Source: Ciona intestinalis (lineage: Eukaryota; Chordata; Ascidiacea; Phlebobranchia; Cionidae). Taken from it: DNA of 64,000 bases. Numbering within the stretch: the first letter of the stretch is position 1; every line of letters starts with the position of its first letter. The notes beneath the pieces were generated by a model. It saw only the letters and a program-made list of their open reading frames with translations. It had not been told where the DNA came from and did no database searches. A program made the translations under genes and the position numbers. The stretch covers positions 253,948 to 317,947 of the forward strand of contig NW_004190390.2 of assembly GCF_000224145.3 (NCBI RefSeq). The letters are read 5' to 3'. Below are positions 1 through 11,587 of the stretch, one piece after another.

Positions 1-13
1 AATATTGTTTCAG

Positions 14-3000
14 ATGGAAGAAAAATATAAAGATGTTGTGGACGTTCAAGCTGTAGATGTGGAAAGTGCGGAGAAACTTGTTGATTTTATGTACACAGGA
101 AAAATCAACATCAACACCAACAATGTGTGCGACCTTCTTGCAGTTTCTGATTTTCTGCACATACCTTGTATGTATAACACTTATCAAAAACTATTTTCGT
201 TTTTTAAAGTTATTGTACCTGTTTTCAGCTGTCAGAAAACTTTGCATTGAATATTTGTTGACAACAATCACACTACAAAATTGCTTCACAATTCAAGCTT
301 TGGCCGACTATTTCACAATTCCTCAGATAACTGAGAAATTCAACAACTTTGTTGTTGAAAATTATCAACAAGTTGTTTCTGGTGATCATTTCAAGAAACT
401 TTCAAAAGATAATGTTATGAAGTTATTACAATCAACACATGACAAAGTTAGTTTACAGTATAATTATTGGGTTGAATATTGTATGTTTATGATCATTCAA
501 GTGTCCCCTGCCAGAGGTAATGGGTTCAAAGCTTGTCATTGTAACTGTATGTGTCCTTAGGCAAGACACTTAACGGCAATTGCTCCAACCCAGTGATCAC
601 TAATGGTTTGTCCTAATTATCAGCAACGACAGCAACACATAAAAAAAATAAATAAACACATACTAAGTAACATACTTGGTAACTCGTACGCTGGCACGAT
701 GTGTATGTAAGAAACAAAACACCCCTGTTACAATGACTGTCGTGTCCCGGCCACAAGAGGATAATGCAAGTTACTTTCAAGTAGTGACAAACTGGTTTAT
801 TGAGTATATTGCATAAAATAAGTAACACTTTCATCTAATCTATAGTGTCTTTCTTATAAAACTTAACTTATAATTGCCTACTGTTTGCTTGTATTGACTT
901 TATTTTTTTTAATTCTCATTTTTATTTATTCATAAAAATAGTTCAATAATGACTCACCATCAGTGAATGGCAATGTACCAAAATAAATCATTGAAGTAAT
1001 AATGATATGTATCAGGTATAAACAAAGAGATAAATAGCAAAACATTTTTCAGGTTTCTCCAGATTTGGTTTACACTGCTGTTATGAACTGGTTGAAGTTT
1101 GATTTGGCTTCAAATGAAAGTTACTTAAGTGAACTTTTAAAGTTTGTTGAATTTTATGAAATGACACCAAAGATGCTTAAAGAGGTCTCTTTTGAGGTAA
1201 TTACAAGTTTAAATCATACAGAAAAAAAGATATCCATAATATAACATATTTAGTGTTAGTAACTCATAAGAGGTTATATATTCAAGGTACCTAACCAAGT
1301 AATTATCTTCTTTTATTTAATTATCACAGATTACAAAAAGTATTAATTTTAAATACTATTCAGCCTCTTATTCAAAAACTTCGTGGAACTGACTGTTCAT
1401 TCTATGATGCTTTGGTGCAACATGCAAATAAAACAGGTTTTTGTTTGTTCTATGAATATACAAATTAAAATGTCATTGTAAATTTTTAATCTTTCTGATT
1501 TAAATTGTGAAACAGGATTGTTTCAAATTAGCACTTATTAAAATTTTGTTTAAAGTACGTCACAAGTGTTTGTTTCCCAACATAAATCATTCTTTAGAGA
1601 AATCCCTGATATCACTTGGTGGAACAGAAACTTTAACCAAAGTAACAAAGTTTGATTTACAAACAAAACAATGGAGTCAACTTCCAGTAAGTTAAATGTT
1701 TGTTTCATATCAGTAAAGAAAAATGGAAATAATATATTCATTGCTATTCACAACAGTCACAATCCCGTTACATTTTCAGAGAACAAAATTGTGACCGTTT
1801 TATTTGTCTGAGTGTTAACTTAACTGACAGTTAATTTGGGTGACAGTTTTAAAAGATTACGTAAAATTTTGAATTTATTTTGATGCCTAACCAACTTTTT
1901 GAGTGTATATAGTCAAGATTATGTCGACCAAGCTACATTTTGTGAAATTAATGCTGATCTATTAAAAATTCTTTGCAAGTGGAGGAATGCTTAAGGTTAA
2001 ATCTTTCTTTAGCTAAGCTTATTATTTTGTACACTGGATTTAAAATCAAGACCTGGCTTCTTTAAAAAGATTGTAACATATTTTTGCACCTAATCTTTTT
2101 TAATTATCGTTATAATTGGTGAGATGCAAACTAAGAGTTGGATATATTTTTTAGAGTTTGCCAATTGGTCGAGATGCAGCAGCAGCTGTTGTCATCGATG
2201 ATGTTCTGTATCATCTTGCAGGACGTTTACAAACTGATGGTAAAAATACGACAACTAACATTGTTCATCGAATGAAATTAAAGGAAAAAGTTTTAAAATG
2301 GGAGAAGGTAGCTTCAATGAATGTAGCAAGATTAGTGTTTGGTGCTGCTGTTTTAAATGGTAAGTTTCCTGTGCTTCTTTTTAATTTTTCAAAGCTGCCT
2401 TACATTATGTCACTTTTATACAAAGAAATAATAGTTTAAGAATCACTGCATCAACATCAATGCAACAAACGGTTACAAAAGCTTAATCGATAAATAGTAT
2501 AGTAATAAGACACAATATTTACAATAACGCTCTGTAATAATAATATGTATTGTGGATAAAATACTATCAGGTATGTACATTAGATTATATAACCTATCTA
2601 TTACAAACACACAGGGTTTGACTATTTATAACCTAGGTGTCATCTTTGTATTTGGTGGAACTGATGAAAATAATAAAAGCGTTTCAACTGGAGAATCTTA
2701 TGTTGTTCCACTTAACAAGTGGATTCAACTTAAACCAATGAAGGTCGTCAGAAGTGGTCATTGTTTGGTTGCTCACAATGGTTATTGCGATAACAAATAT
2801 TGTTTCATTTTATTTAATACTTTAATGTTAACCAGGATATTTATATTCACTTGGTGGACATGATGGGCAACAAGTTATATCTTCAGTTGAAAGATATGAT
2901 CCATCATCAGATGAATGGAAAGATGTTGCTTCAATGCAAACACCACGACGTTGGTTTGCTGCTGTGGTGCTTAACAATGCTATTTATTCTATTGGTAAGT

Positions 3001-3987
3001 ATGTTTACATCCATTAAAAACATCTATATTTAATGCATTTCGGCGCCATGGCATATCAGTTCGGCGCCATGGCGTATTGGTTAGCGCGCCTGCTGGTAAC
3101 CATTAGGTAATGGGTTCAAGGCTCGCCGCTGCTACCATTNNNNNNNNNNNNNNNNNNNNNNNNNNNNNNNNNNNNNNNNNNNNNNNNNNNNNNNNNNNNN
3201 NNNNNNNNNNNNNNNNNNNNNNNNNNNNNNNNNNNNNNNNNNNNNNNNNNNNNNNNNNNNNNNNNNNNNNNNNNNNNNNNNNNNNNNNNNNNNNNNNNNN
3301 NNNNNNNNNNNNNNNNNNNNNNNNNNNNNNNNNNNNNNNNNNNNNNNNNNNNNNNNNNNNNNNNNNNNNNNNNNNNNNNNNNNNNNNNNNNNNNNNNNNN
3401 NNNNNNNNNNNNNNNNNNNNNNNNNNNNNNNNNNNNNNNNNNNNNNNNNNNNNNNNNNNNNNNNNNNNNNNNNNNNNNNNNNNNNNNNNNNNNNNNNNNN
3501 NNNNNNNNNNNNNNNNNNNNNNNNNNNNNNNNNNNNNNNNNNNNNNNNNNNNNNNNNNNNNNNNNNNNNNNNNNNNNNNNNNNNNNNNNNNNNNNNNNNN
3601 NNNNNNNNNNNNNNNNNNNNNNNNNNNNNNNNNNNNNNNNNNNNNNNNNNNNNNNNNNNNNNNNNNNNNNNNNNNNNNNNNNNNNNNNNNNNNNNNNNNN
3701 NNNNNNNNNNNNNNNNNNNNNNNNNNNNNNNNNNNNNATAGAGAGAGATTGTCATGCAGCTTGTGTTGCACAAAACAAGATTTATGTAGTGGGAGGGTAA
3801 ATACTTGAAATATTATTTGATCAGCATTGTTTGTTGTATGTGTAACATTAGGTTTGTTTATTGTAGTCTGGATTCTGGGAAAAAAAATGTGAAATCAATT
3901 GAATGTTACGATGGTCAAACTGACAAGTGGAGTGTTGTTGGTGAAACTGAAGTTGAATTATTCAACCATTCTATGGTTGCTGTTTAA
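14..3987 (+). CDS. BTB-BACK-kelch (KLHL-like) protein, copy A, 5' partial
   Basis: Kelch-like proteins usually act as substrate adaptors of CUL3 ubiquitin ligases. Exons read by phase: 14-167, 229-446, 1053-1196, 1364-1436, 1598-1686, 2155-2359, 2637-2780, 2836-2994, one starting inside the N gap and ending 3796, and 3867-3987 (stop). The first exon carries the end of a BTB domain (AEKLVDFMYTG); exons 2-4 carry BACK (NYQQVV, MNWLKFDL, PLIQKLRGTDCSFYDALVQ); exons 5-10 carry about five kelch blades with GG pairs and spaced Y/W (ISLGG, FVFGG, YSLGGHDG, YVVGG). The N-terminus lies before the window and part of one blade is in the gap at 3140-3737. AATAAA lies at 4021. A tandem paralogue follows at 7604. 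The family is clear; the vertebrate orthologue is not. Confidence 0.88.
506..800 (+). repeat. SINE copy (composite, tRNA-like), 5' truncated
   Basis: In intron 2 of copy A. Reads the B-box-like stretch (GGTAATGGGTTCAAAGC), then GGCAAGACACTTAACGGCAA, then the tail (GGTAACTCG, AGAGGATAATGCAAGTTAC). This element recurs on both strands through the window. Confidence 0.7.
3042..3139 (+). repeat. SINE head, cut by the assembly gap
   Basis: GGCGCCATGGCGTATTGG and GTTAGCGCGCC form an A-box-like region and GGTAATGGGTTCAAGGC a B-box-like region. The same insertion sits in the equivalent intron of kelch copy B at 10645, so it is older than the duplication or was spread by conversion. Confidence 0.75.
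3140..3737. other. Assembly gap (598 N)
   Basis: Unknown bases inside kelch copy A; hides the rest of the SINE and the start of the penultimate kelch exon. Reading frames drawn across it are meaningless. Confidence 1.
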
Positions 3988-4020
3988 ATAGGAAAGAGGT
4001 GAACAGCTTTCAATTCCTCT

Positions 4021-4026
4021 AATAAA
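4021..4026 (+). terminator. AATAAA polyadenylation signal of kelch copy A
   Basis: AATAAA, 34 nt past the stop codon. In copy B the equivalent site reads GATAAA. Confidence 0.5.
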
Positions 4027-6398
4027 CCACATATTTACTGTGGCAATTTTACAGCCTGAGTGTGTCTATCATTTCCCCAATTACCCCTGCATACTGTAAT
4101 GTGACTTCTATTGGGCTTGTTTAAACTTGTGTGTTAAATGTGTTAATGCACCGAGCAACATGGTTAATGAAGTTTGTACTTCTATTTTACCTTTTACCCT
4201 ATTAGAACCATTGTCATTCTAGCGCCACTTCCCCGCTTTTGTGTACACAGGCGCTTTGTTCCATACACTTCGTGCCCACTTACGACCATGTATGTACCTT
4301 TGTTGGTATTCATTTGTTTTATTTATTTCGTATTTTTTGAAAGTGAACTTTTTTGATATTTTAACAACTGCCGGTTTACTAATGATTCCTTTCTCTTCGT
4401 TGTTTAAATGATATGTTTTATGCTATCATTTTTGTAGAGATAATTAAAACGTTATGTTGTGTTAAAGCTCTCAATGACAGACAGAGGGAACAGACTATAA
4501 TACTACAGCATTAGAATCCATATACTTGAGTTACTCCTACCGTTCGTGGTAGATATGATTTTGTATGACCTAATGCGGTGGTAAATTTGATTTGGGGTCA
4601 CCTGCAAATTTGATGCCGTGGCATGGTTATGTATATATAGTAGGGTGGGGAAGGATGGGACACCTTTTCATTCTGTTTTCTCGTTCCATTTAGTAGTAAA
4701 TAAAGAACATTCAAAGAATTATAATATACCGTATCCCCACGAATCTAAAACAGCGTTGTTAATTGTTTAAAATAGGTTTAAAATAATTAGATATTATGTG
4801 CTAAAGGTGTCCCATCTTGCCCCACCCTACTGTTCATAATTTGGTTTGTAAACTATGATTGGGCACGTAGTGGTCTTATAGATCCTTTTTCTGCAAACCG
4901 TTGTTCTTGCTACCTGCGCGACTTTTTCCGCACGTACTAATTCTGAAACATGAGCCTACGCCTCGCCTGGACTGAAACCACATCATTTTATATAATTAGT
5001 ATTTTTAAATAAATGTTCTGATTCAAAACTGCATAATTAGCGTTTACACAAGTCGTAGAAATAGCGTCAAAACAATTATTACTAAAATTCTGCACAATCT
5101 GCTGTTACCATAAATAGATTTCAGTGTTACCCAATGTTAAATTATTGCTTATAAATTCAGAAAATTCGCGTCTTGACGCTTTAAAGGCAACACTGGGCAC
5201 TTGGAATTCTTGGCATATTTACGTCACGAACCCTGAACGTTGCTTCAAGCAATTAACCAATCGGCGCTTTCCACGTATTCATCGAATTATAATTTGATTT
5301 GCACGGGAGTTTGTAGCTCAGGTCGTTCTCTTGATTTGCCACGTTTTGTACCAAGTGTTGAGCTATAGGGAGTTATAATGTATAGTTAAGTGAGGGTATA
5401 ACTAGTTACTGATAAGCGCTAGCTTGTATATTGAGTATGTAGGCTACTATGTGATATTTAACGTCTTATTTACAGCTGGCCAGTAGTAAAGAACTGTATA
5501 GTGCATATTTGTGTTTAGTGTACTAAGAACAAAGTAGCAAAACCAGCGAATCTTAACGTTTTATTACTCTACTGCTACAGAAAAGAGACAAAGACGCAAC
5601 GAAAAGCTCAAGAAAGAAAATGGAGCCATAGCATACACAAACTAAGAGGTCAGATTTCTTCAACTTTAATCCATACACTTGGTGTAACTTAATTTTAAGG
5701 CCAGACAGTCGGTACAGATAGATAGTAGGCTATAATAGCATCGTAAAAACTAAGGATGACGGCACTGGGACAACAAAGTGCAGTATCCTGGTTAACAAAA
5801 ACTCCAAGCTGATGGGTTGTGCGTTACAAAACAATTAGGCGCCAAACCTGCGACGAGGGACCCTCAAAAAAACTTCTTTAGGTGTGGGACAACTTTAGGT
5901 TATGCCGCCTTAAAAATAGGAACCAATCGATTCTCTTTCCTGGCAGTTTATATTTTGCGATTGCTTTTTTGAATCGAAAACGAGCGCCAATATGCGACGC
6001 AAACAGGACGCTGTTGTGGCGGATAAAGTGATTCCGAAGATCACTCGGTTCGATCAATCTTGCGTTAAAAGTTAGCGCCTCAAAATCCGTTCTTCGCTTC
6101 ACTAGGCATTCACACCCGATTAACGTTTAAAACATTTACCAGTTTTTATTTGTGATTTGAAAAATATAGCTTTTTTTAAACGTTTGTACCAAAATGGGTG
6201 TATATCCTAATTAGGGATTTTCACTACATTCTTGTTAAGTCTCGTTGGGTTTAACCATCGTAGTATATAGCATTAACACATTTTTTAAATATTTTATTTG
6301 AAATTTTATTCACCCCAACCATTTGAAATTACATTATTAAAACTGATGTTAAAAACGAATTGTTAAATTTAATTGCTTTTTGACATGATGTCGACGTT
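4027..6398. other. Intergenic flank; 4375-6125 duplicated at 11943-13680
   Basis: No convincing coding exon on either strand. From about 4375 to the shared end CATTTACCAG near 6155 the DNA aligns almost base for base with 11943-13680, with small indels, so it belongs to the unit duplicated with the kelch gene. It contains a MITE at 4637-4831. The minus frame at 5878-6102 is open in this copy, has no recognisable domain and is interrupted in the other. Confidence 0.7.
4637..4831. mobile_element. MITE, G-rich TIR family
   Basis: Type copy for this window: starts TATAGTAGGGTGGGG and ends with the inverse CCCCACCCTACTG; about 195 bp. The interior keeps short conserved blocks (GGTAGTAAACAAAGAACATT, CGTATCC, TTAATTGTTTAAAA, ATTATGTGCTAA). 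No coding capacity. Confidence 0.85.
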
Positions 6399-7230
6399 TT
6401 ACTCTGGTCGTTCGCATAGCGCGTATAAGCCGCGGTAGGAGCAATTGAAGTCGTTCCATTGAAGGCTTCTTTCAAAGTTGCCACAAACACAGTCTTCGCC
6501 TTGACTGTCGTTCGGTTCTCCAGGGTACCAGTTTGTCTCACTGTTGATTAGTGGTGTGCCGTCTTCCCAAATAAAAGTGCCTTCGACCTGCTTATCGTTA
6601 AGACCGATCCAGTATTTATTGTCTACGATAACCGGCAGCTGTAGGTTGAGAATTCTACAACGATATAATTATTTGTAACATTATAACGCACCTATAGCAG
6701 AAGGAAAGAAAATAAAGAAAAAAAGAGTTTGTGAAAACTGTTTCGGCAGACATAAAAGCAATAAAAGCAATATAAAGTTAGCAAACAGCCCAAGTAGTAA
6801 TTTGTTTACTTCATAAAATCGGTGTTTTTGGGTCCGTTGACAGCTAGAGTGGAACCGAGTATAGCGCAATTAGACTGAGCTTCGTCGTAAGTCATGTGCG
6901 TCGTAATAAAACGATAGAGATAACCATTTCCCGGTCCGTACCATACATCTCCATCGATAACTAAACAACGTGTACCATTTGGTCAAATTTATAGATAAGA
7001 TTGTAATTGGATTGGTTTAGCCACAAACCTTTACTCTATTTATTTGTAAGACTGACTAGAAGGTAAGTTTAAAAACATCGTTTAATTTGGTAAAACTAAA
7101 TTTGGTTTGAGGTAAAATGACAACAAAGTTTTCCCGTACCTTTCATACATTGACACTGGTTATCCGCTGTAGCGGGCAGGACTGCATGTAGACAAATAAA
7201 TAGCACAAAGCAAACTTTAAATGATAACAT
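6399..7230 (-). CDS. Secreted C-type lectin with EPN and WND motifs
   Basis: Three exons read on the minus strand: 7230-7140, 6960-6810, 6654-6399 (stop TAA), phases 1 and 2, giving 165 aa. Residues 1 to about 23 form a signal peptide (MLSFKVCFVLFICLHAVLPA), followed by DNQCQC and one C-type lectin domain: YRFITTHMTYDEAQSNC in exon 2, then WIGL at 96-99, EPN at 127-129, an intervening Cys pair, WND at 147-149 and the terminal Cys161. EPN with WND is the calcium-site-2 signature that in characterised family members goes with mannose-type ligands; ligand specificity here is inference. It lies between the two kelch copies on the opposite strand and is not part of the duplicated block. No stop or frameshift is seen, so it looks functional. 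A role in recognition or immunity is plausible but not shown. Confidence 0.88.
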
Positions 7231-7288
7231 TTTAGAAGATTTAGATAATCTCTGAAAAACATGGAATGTAAAAAAATATTTATTATGT

Positions 7289-7478
7289 ACTACTGTGGGG
7301 TAAGATGGGATACTGTTAGCACATAATTCTCATGTTTCCTGATCGTGTATTAAACTAATAACAACGCTCTTTTATACAGTCGCCGGGCTACGTTTTTTTT
7401 AATTCTGTAAATATTCCTAATTTACTACCAAATAAAACGATAAAAAAGAATGAAAATGTCCTATCTTACCCAACCCTA
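7289..7478. mobile_element. MITE, right end at the gap
   Basis: TACTGTGGGGTAAGATGGGA to CTTACCCAACCCTA; immediately upstream of the lectin start. Confidence 0.75.
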
Positions 7479-7603
7479 NNNNNNNNNNNNNNNNNNNNNN
7501 NNNNNNNNNNNNNNNNNNNNNNNNNNNNNNNNNNNNNNNNNNNNNNNNNNNNNNNNNNNNNNNNNNNNNNNNNNNNNNNNNNNNNNNNNNNNNNNNNNNN
7601 NNN
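7479..7603. other. Assembly gap (125 N)
   Basis: Lies exactly where the BTB exon and the start of the BACK exon of kelch copy B should be. Confidence 1.
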
Positions 7604-10600
7604 AACTGCGAAATTCAACAACTTTGTTGTTGAAAATTATCAACAAGTTGTTTCTGATGATCAGTTTAAGAAACTTTTGAAAAATGATGTCATCAAGTTA
7701 TTGCAATCAACACATGACAAGGTTAGTTTACATTGTAAATATTTAGTTCGTTAGTATATGTGTATGGTCATTCAAGTAGGGACAAACATTTCCATTAACA
7801 CAGCGTGAAAACGTTGTAAAAAAATTGGAACGGGGTATTTTAACCTCTAAACAAAGATTGGGCAAAGGTTTGCTTGTAGGCTGTTTCCTTTTAGATAAAT
7901 ACCCATGACGTTACGACACTTTATGGTAACACTCATTGTCAAAGTCCAGCTTTATACCAAAATAAACAATACTAAAATAGTAACAATGATATGTAGATGT
8001 ATCCCTATATTCAAAGCAATAAGCGACAGAATATTTCTCAGGTTTCTTCAGATTTGGTTTACACTGCTGTTATGAACTGGATGAAGTTTGATTTGGCTTC
8101 AAATGAAAGTTACTTAAGTGAACTTTTAAAATTTGTTGATTTTTATGAAATGTCCCCAAAGATGCTTGAAGATATGGTCTCTGTAGAGGTGATTGCTGTA
8201 GAAGTGGTTATGTGCTTGTCTTCTATCAGTAGGATACCAGTTTAAATGTAGCTTCACTTATGTGTGTTTCCTTGTGCAAGACACTTGATATTAATTGCTC
8301 CAACCCTATAGTCACAGATGTGTTGTCTAAATTGTTCATACTAAAATTTATTAGTAAAGTTTCTTACTCACAACTCATAAAAAGAAAAAACACATTTACA
8401 CTGTGTCAGAAATCTATTAGATGAACGAAATTGATCATTGGCTTTATTCCACTTAAAACGAACGTCTCAGTAAAACACAATAGTAAGACTAACACAACAG
8501 TAGGACTTTACACAAGTACAAAGGATTATGCAAGAAACACAGGAATGTTAATGACAGGCGTTTGAAGCGTACGCCTCGCACAATAATTAATAGTGTTGCC
8601 AAACGGGCCATACATTTAGTTTAACTCAGTGGGGAATAGAACTTGAACACTATCACACACTGTATTACATCCATGTTGCACATTTGATATTTAACCAAGT
8701 AATTATTATCCATTATCACAAATGAAAAACAAATCTTATTTATGAATATCATTCAGCCTCTTATTCGAAACCTTCGTGGAACAGATTGTTCATTTCACGA
8801 TGCTTTGGTGCAACGCGCAAAGACAACAGGTAGCTGCTTGTTCTATGAATATTCATAACAATTTCATTGTAAATTTTAATTAATCTGGTTTCAATTGTGA
8901 AACAGGATTATTTTATACTAGCAGTTGTAAGGATTATTATGTTTTTACTTCATGCTAAAGGTTACAGTTTTATATATTGTATTTCATGTATTATCTACAT
9001 GCTCGGGAGTACAATAATTTAGTCATGTGCGCTTTATTAAAAAGCTTTTTCAGTGAATTAGCTTTTAAGTGTTTAACGCTGTTTCTTTCTCAGAGACATC
9101 CCTCATATCACTTGGTGGTAACAATAGTTTAACCAAAGTAACAAAGTTGGATTTGCAAACAAAACAATGGAGTTCACTTCCAGTAAGTTTAATATAAGTT
9201 ATGCTAAATATAAGTTAAGGAACAGCAATACCTCTAACCCAGTGGTCACTAGGTTGTACAAATTGTCAGTCATAAACAAAAAAAAATCCAATAAAAATCA
9301 AAACACTCTCCCACAAAGTTACATTCGTGGCACCTTGTAAGCTGGCACGAGGGGTATGAAACAGAACACTACTGCCGTTTTCTAGCCACGATAGCATAAA
9401 CCTAGTTACATTCATTCATATATGCTTTGCTACCAGCAAACTGAATTTGTCACAAATATTTCACATGCAGAAAAGTATGTGAGAATGAAATCTTAACTCA
9501 GCTAAGCCATTTAATTTTGTATACTATATTTGAAATCAAGAGACAGTATTGCTTTTTCAAGATATTGCAGCATTTGTTTTATAGAAGTGGTAAGATGCAA
9601 ATTACGAATTGAATTTATTTTAGGATTTACCAGTTGGTCGGCTGTCAGCAGCAGCTGTTGTCATCAATGATGTTCTGTATCATCTTGCAGGAGATTTACA
9701 AATTGATGGTAAAGTCACAAACATTGTTTATCGAATGAAATTAAAGGAAAAAGTTTTAAAATGGGAGAAGGTAGCTTCAATGAATGTAGAAAGATATGTT
9801 TTTGGTGCTGCTGTTATAAATGGTAAGTTTAAATGCTTCTTTTTTAGTTTTTAAAGCTGCATTACGTTATTTTTATACAAAGAAATATCTTTTATATTTA
9901 AGTATTAAAAATCTTGCGCTGTACCTACAATTAAAACTGAAAACCAGTCACCCCCAAAACGATAAATGCATTCAGTTGTTTTAAATTGAAATAGTGCTTG
10001 TGCATCACACACCCGGCAAATATTTTTAAACAAAAGTTTAAGAACCATTGTATAAATGTACCAAAAGGTTAAACAAAACTTCATTAATAACAGTAAACAC
10101 AATATTTATAATAACATGATTTTAAGGATGTAACAATGGTATGTATTGTGGATAAAATACTATCAGGTATGTACATTAGATTATATAACCTATCTATTAC
10201 AAACACACAGGGTTTGACTATTTATAACCTAGGTGTCATCTTTGTACTTGGTGGAACTGATGAAAATAATAAAAGCGTTTCAACTGGAGAATATTATGTT
10301 GTTCCACTTAACAAGTGGATTCAACTTAAACCAATGAAGGTCGCCAGAAGTGGTCATTGTTTGGTTGCTCACAATGGTTATTGCGATAAATAATATTGTT
10401 TCATTTTATTTAATACTTTAATGTTAACCAGGATATTTATTTTCACTTGGTGGACATGATAGACAACAAGTTATATCTTCAGTTGAAAGATATGATCCAT
10501 CATCAGATGAATGGAAAGATGTTGCTTCAATGCAAACACCGCGATGTTGGTTTGCTGCTGTGGTGCTTAACAATGCTATTTATTCTATTGGTAAGTATGT

Positions 10601-11587
10601 TTACATCATTAAAAACATCTATATTTAATGCATTTCGGTGCCATGGCATATCAGTTCGGCGCCATGGCGTATTGGTTAGCGCTCCTGCTTGTAACCATTA
10701 CGTAATGCGNNNNNNNNNNNNNNNNNNNNNNNNNNNNNNNNNNNNNNNNNNNNNNNNNNCACCCACGAAGTAACATACATGGTAACTCGTAAGCTGGCAC
10801 GAGGTGTTAAACCCGTGTGATAACGACTGTCGTTTTCCGACCACTCGAGGATAAAGTAAGTTACATTACATTACATTCCTGATATTTCTGTTGAGCTTAA
10901 TCCAAGGTGCTTTAAGGTTAACGATTATTCATTGAAATATAAGAAGCAAGTAATAACAAGTTAATGTTGTTAAATTAATATCCCTTTAAACAGGCCATCA
11001 TAGTTGAGCGACATGTTTCACTTTAAGGTTTTGTATTTTAAAACCTGAAATATTTGGTTACATTTACAAGCTTAAGACCCAAACAAAGTTCTGCAAGACC
11101 AATGACCTAAACTAAATTGACCATATTCAGTGCAATTTAACCATTAATTCATATAATGTGGATTCTATCTTGTTCCAACTAACAGTTTGTTATATTATAT
11201 TAAATAATAAATATTAAACAGCTATTTATATTCATATATAATTATAATCAGGTGGCAATGATGGAATACAAGCTCTTAAATCAGTTGAGAAATACAATGT
11301 TGATGATGACACATGGGTTTATGTGGAGAATATGAACATAGAGAGAAATTGTCATGCAGCTTGTGTTGCACAAAACAAGATTTATGTAGTGGGAGGGTAA
11401 ATACTTGGAATATTATTTGATCAACATTGTTTGTTCTAGGAGTAACATTATGTTTGTTTATTGTAGTCTGGATTCTGGGAATAAAATTGTGAAATCAATT
11501 GAATGTTTCGATGACCAAACTGACAAGTGGAGTGTTGTTGGTGAAACTGAAGTTGAATTATACAACCATTCTATGGTTGCTGTTTAA
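7604..11587 (+). CDS. BACK-kelch (KLHL-like) protein, copy B, 5' end in gap
   Basis: Tandem paralogue of the gene at 14-3987 with the same exon plan: (gap)-7721, 8042-8188, 8757-8829, 9094-9182, 9624-9822, 10233-10376, 10432-10590, 11252-11396, 11467-11587 (stop). The penultimate kelch exon, lost in copy A's gap, is complete here (YNVDDDTWVYVENMNIERN then YVVGG). Most differences from copy A are amino-acid substitutions in the BACK domain and first blades (for example LVQRAKTTG for LVQHANKTG); the open frame is kept throughout. No BTB exon is visible: only 125 N, a MITE and the lectin promoter lie upstream. It is either hidden in the gap or lost. The probable role is CUL3 adaptor if BTB is present, unknown otherwise. 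Confidence 0.85.
8215..8400 (+). repeat. Diverged SINE body
   Basis: TCCTTGTGCAAGACACTTGA and GCTCCAACCC match the SINE body; the rest of this intron up to 8756 shows nothing I recognise. Confidence 0.45.
9218..9425 (+). repeat. SINE body and tail
   Basis: CTCTAACCCAGTGGTCACTA, then GTAAGCTGGCACGAGGGG and a CATTCATTC-type end; in a copy B intron with no counterpart in copy A, so inserted after duplication. Confidence 0.55.
10645..10875 (+). repeat. SINE interrupted by a gap
   Basis: Head at 10645-10709 (GGTGCCATGGCATATCAG repeated as GGCGCCATGGCG), gap, tail at 10760-10875. Orthologous to the insertion at 3042. Confidence 0.75.
10710..10759. other. Assembly gap (50 N)
   Basis: Inside the SINE of kelch copy B; probably a collapsed repeat junction of arbitrary size. 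Confidence 1.

Noticed and set aside
3042-3139. Possible tRNA gene (A-box and B-box-like motifs)
   Set aside because: The same motifs head many SINE copies and no cloverleaf with paired acceptor stem is apparent.
3103-3808. Long open frames of 213-232 codons on both strands
   Set aside because: They consist almost entirely of N; the real content is a SINE head and one partial kelch exon.
5878-6102. 74-codon minus frame in the duplicated kelch flank
   Set aside because: Interrupted in the near-identical copy at 13.4-13.65 kb, so not maintained as coding.
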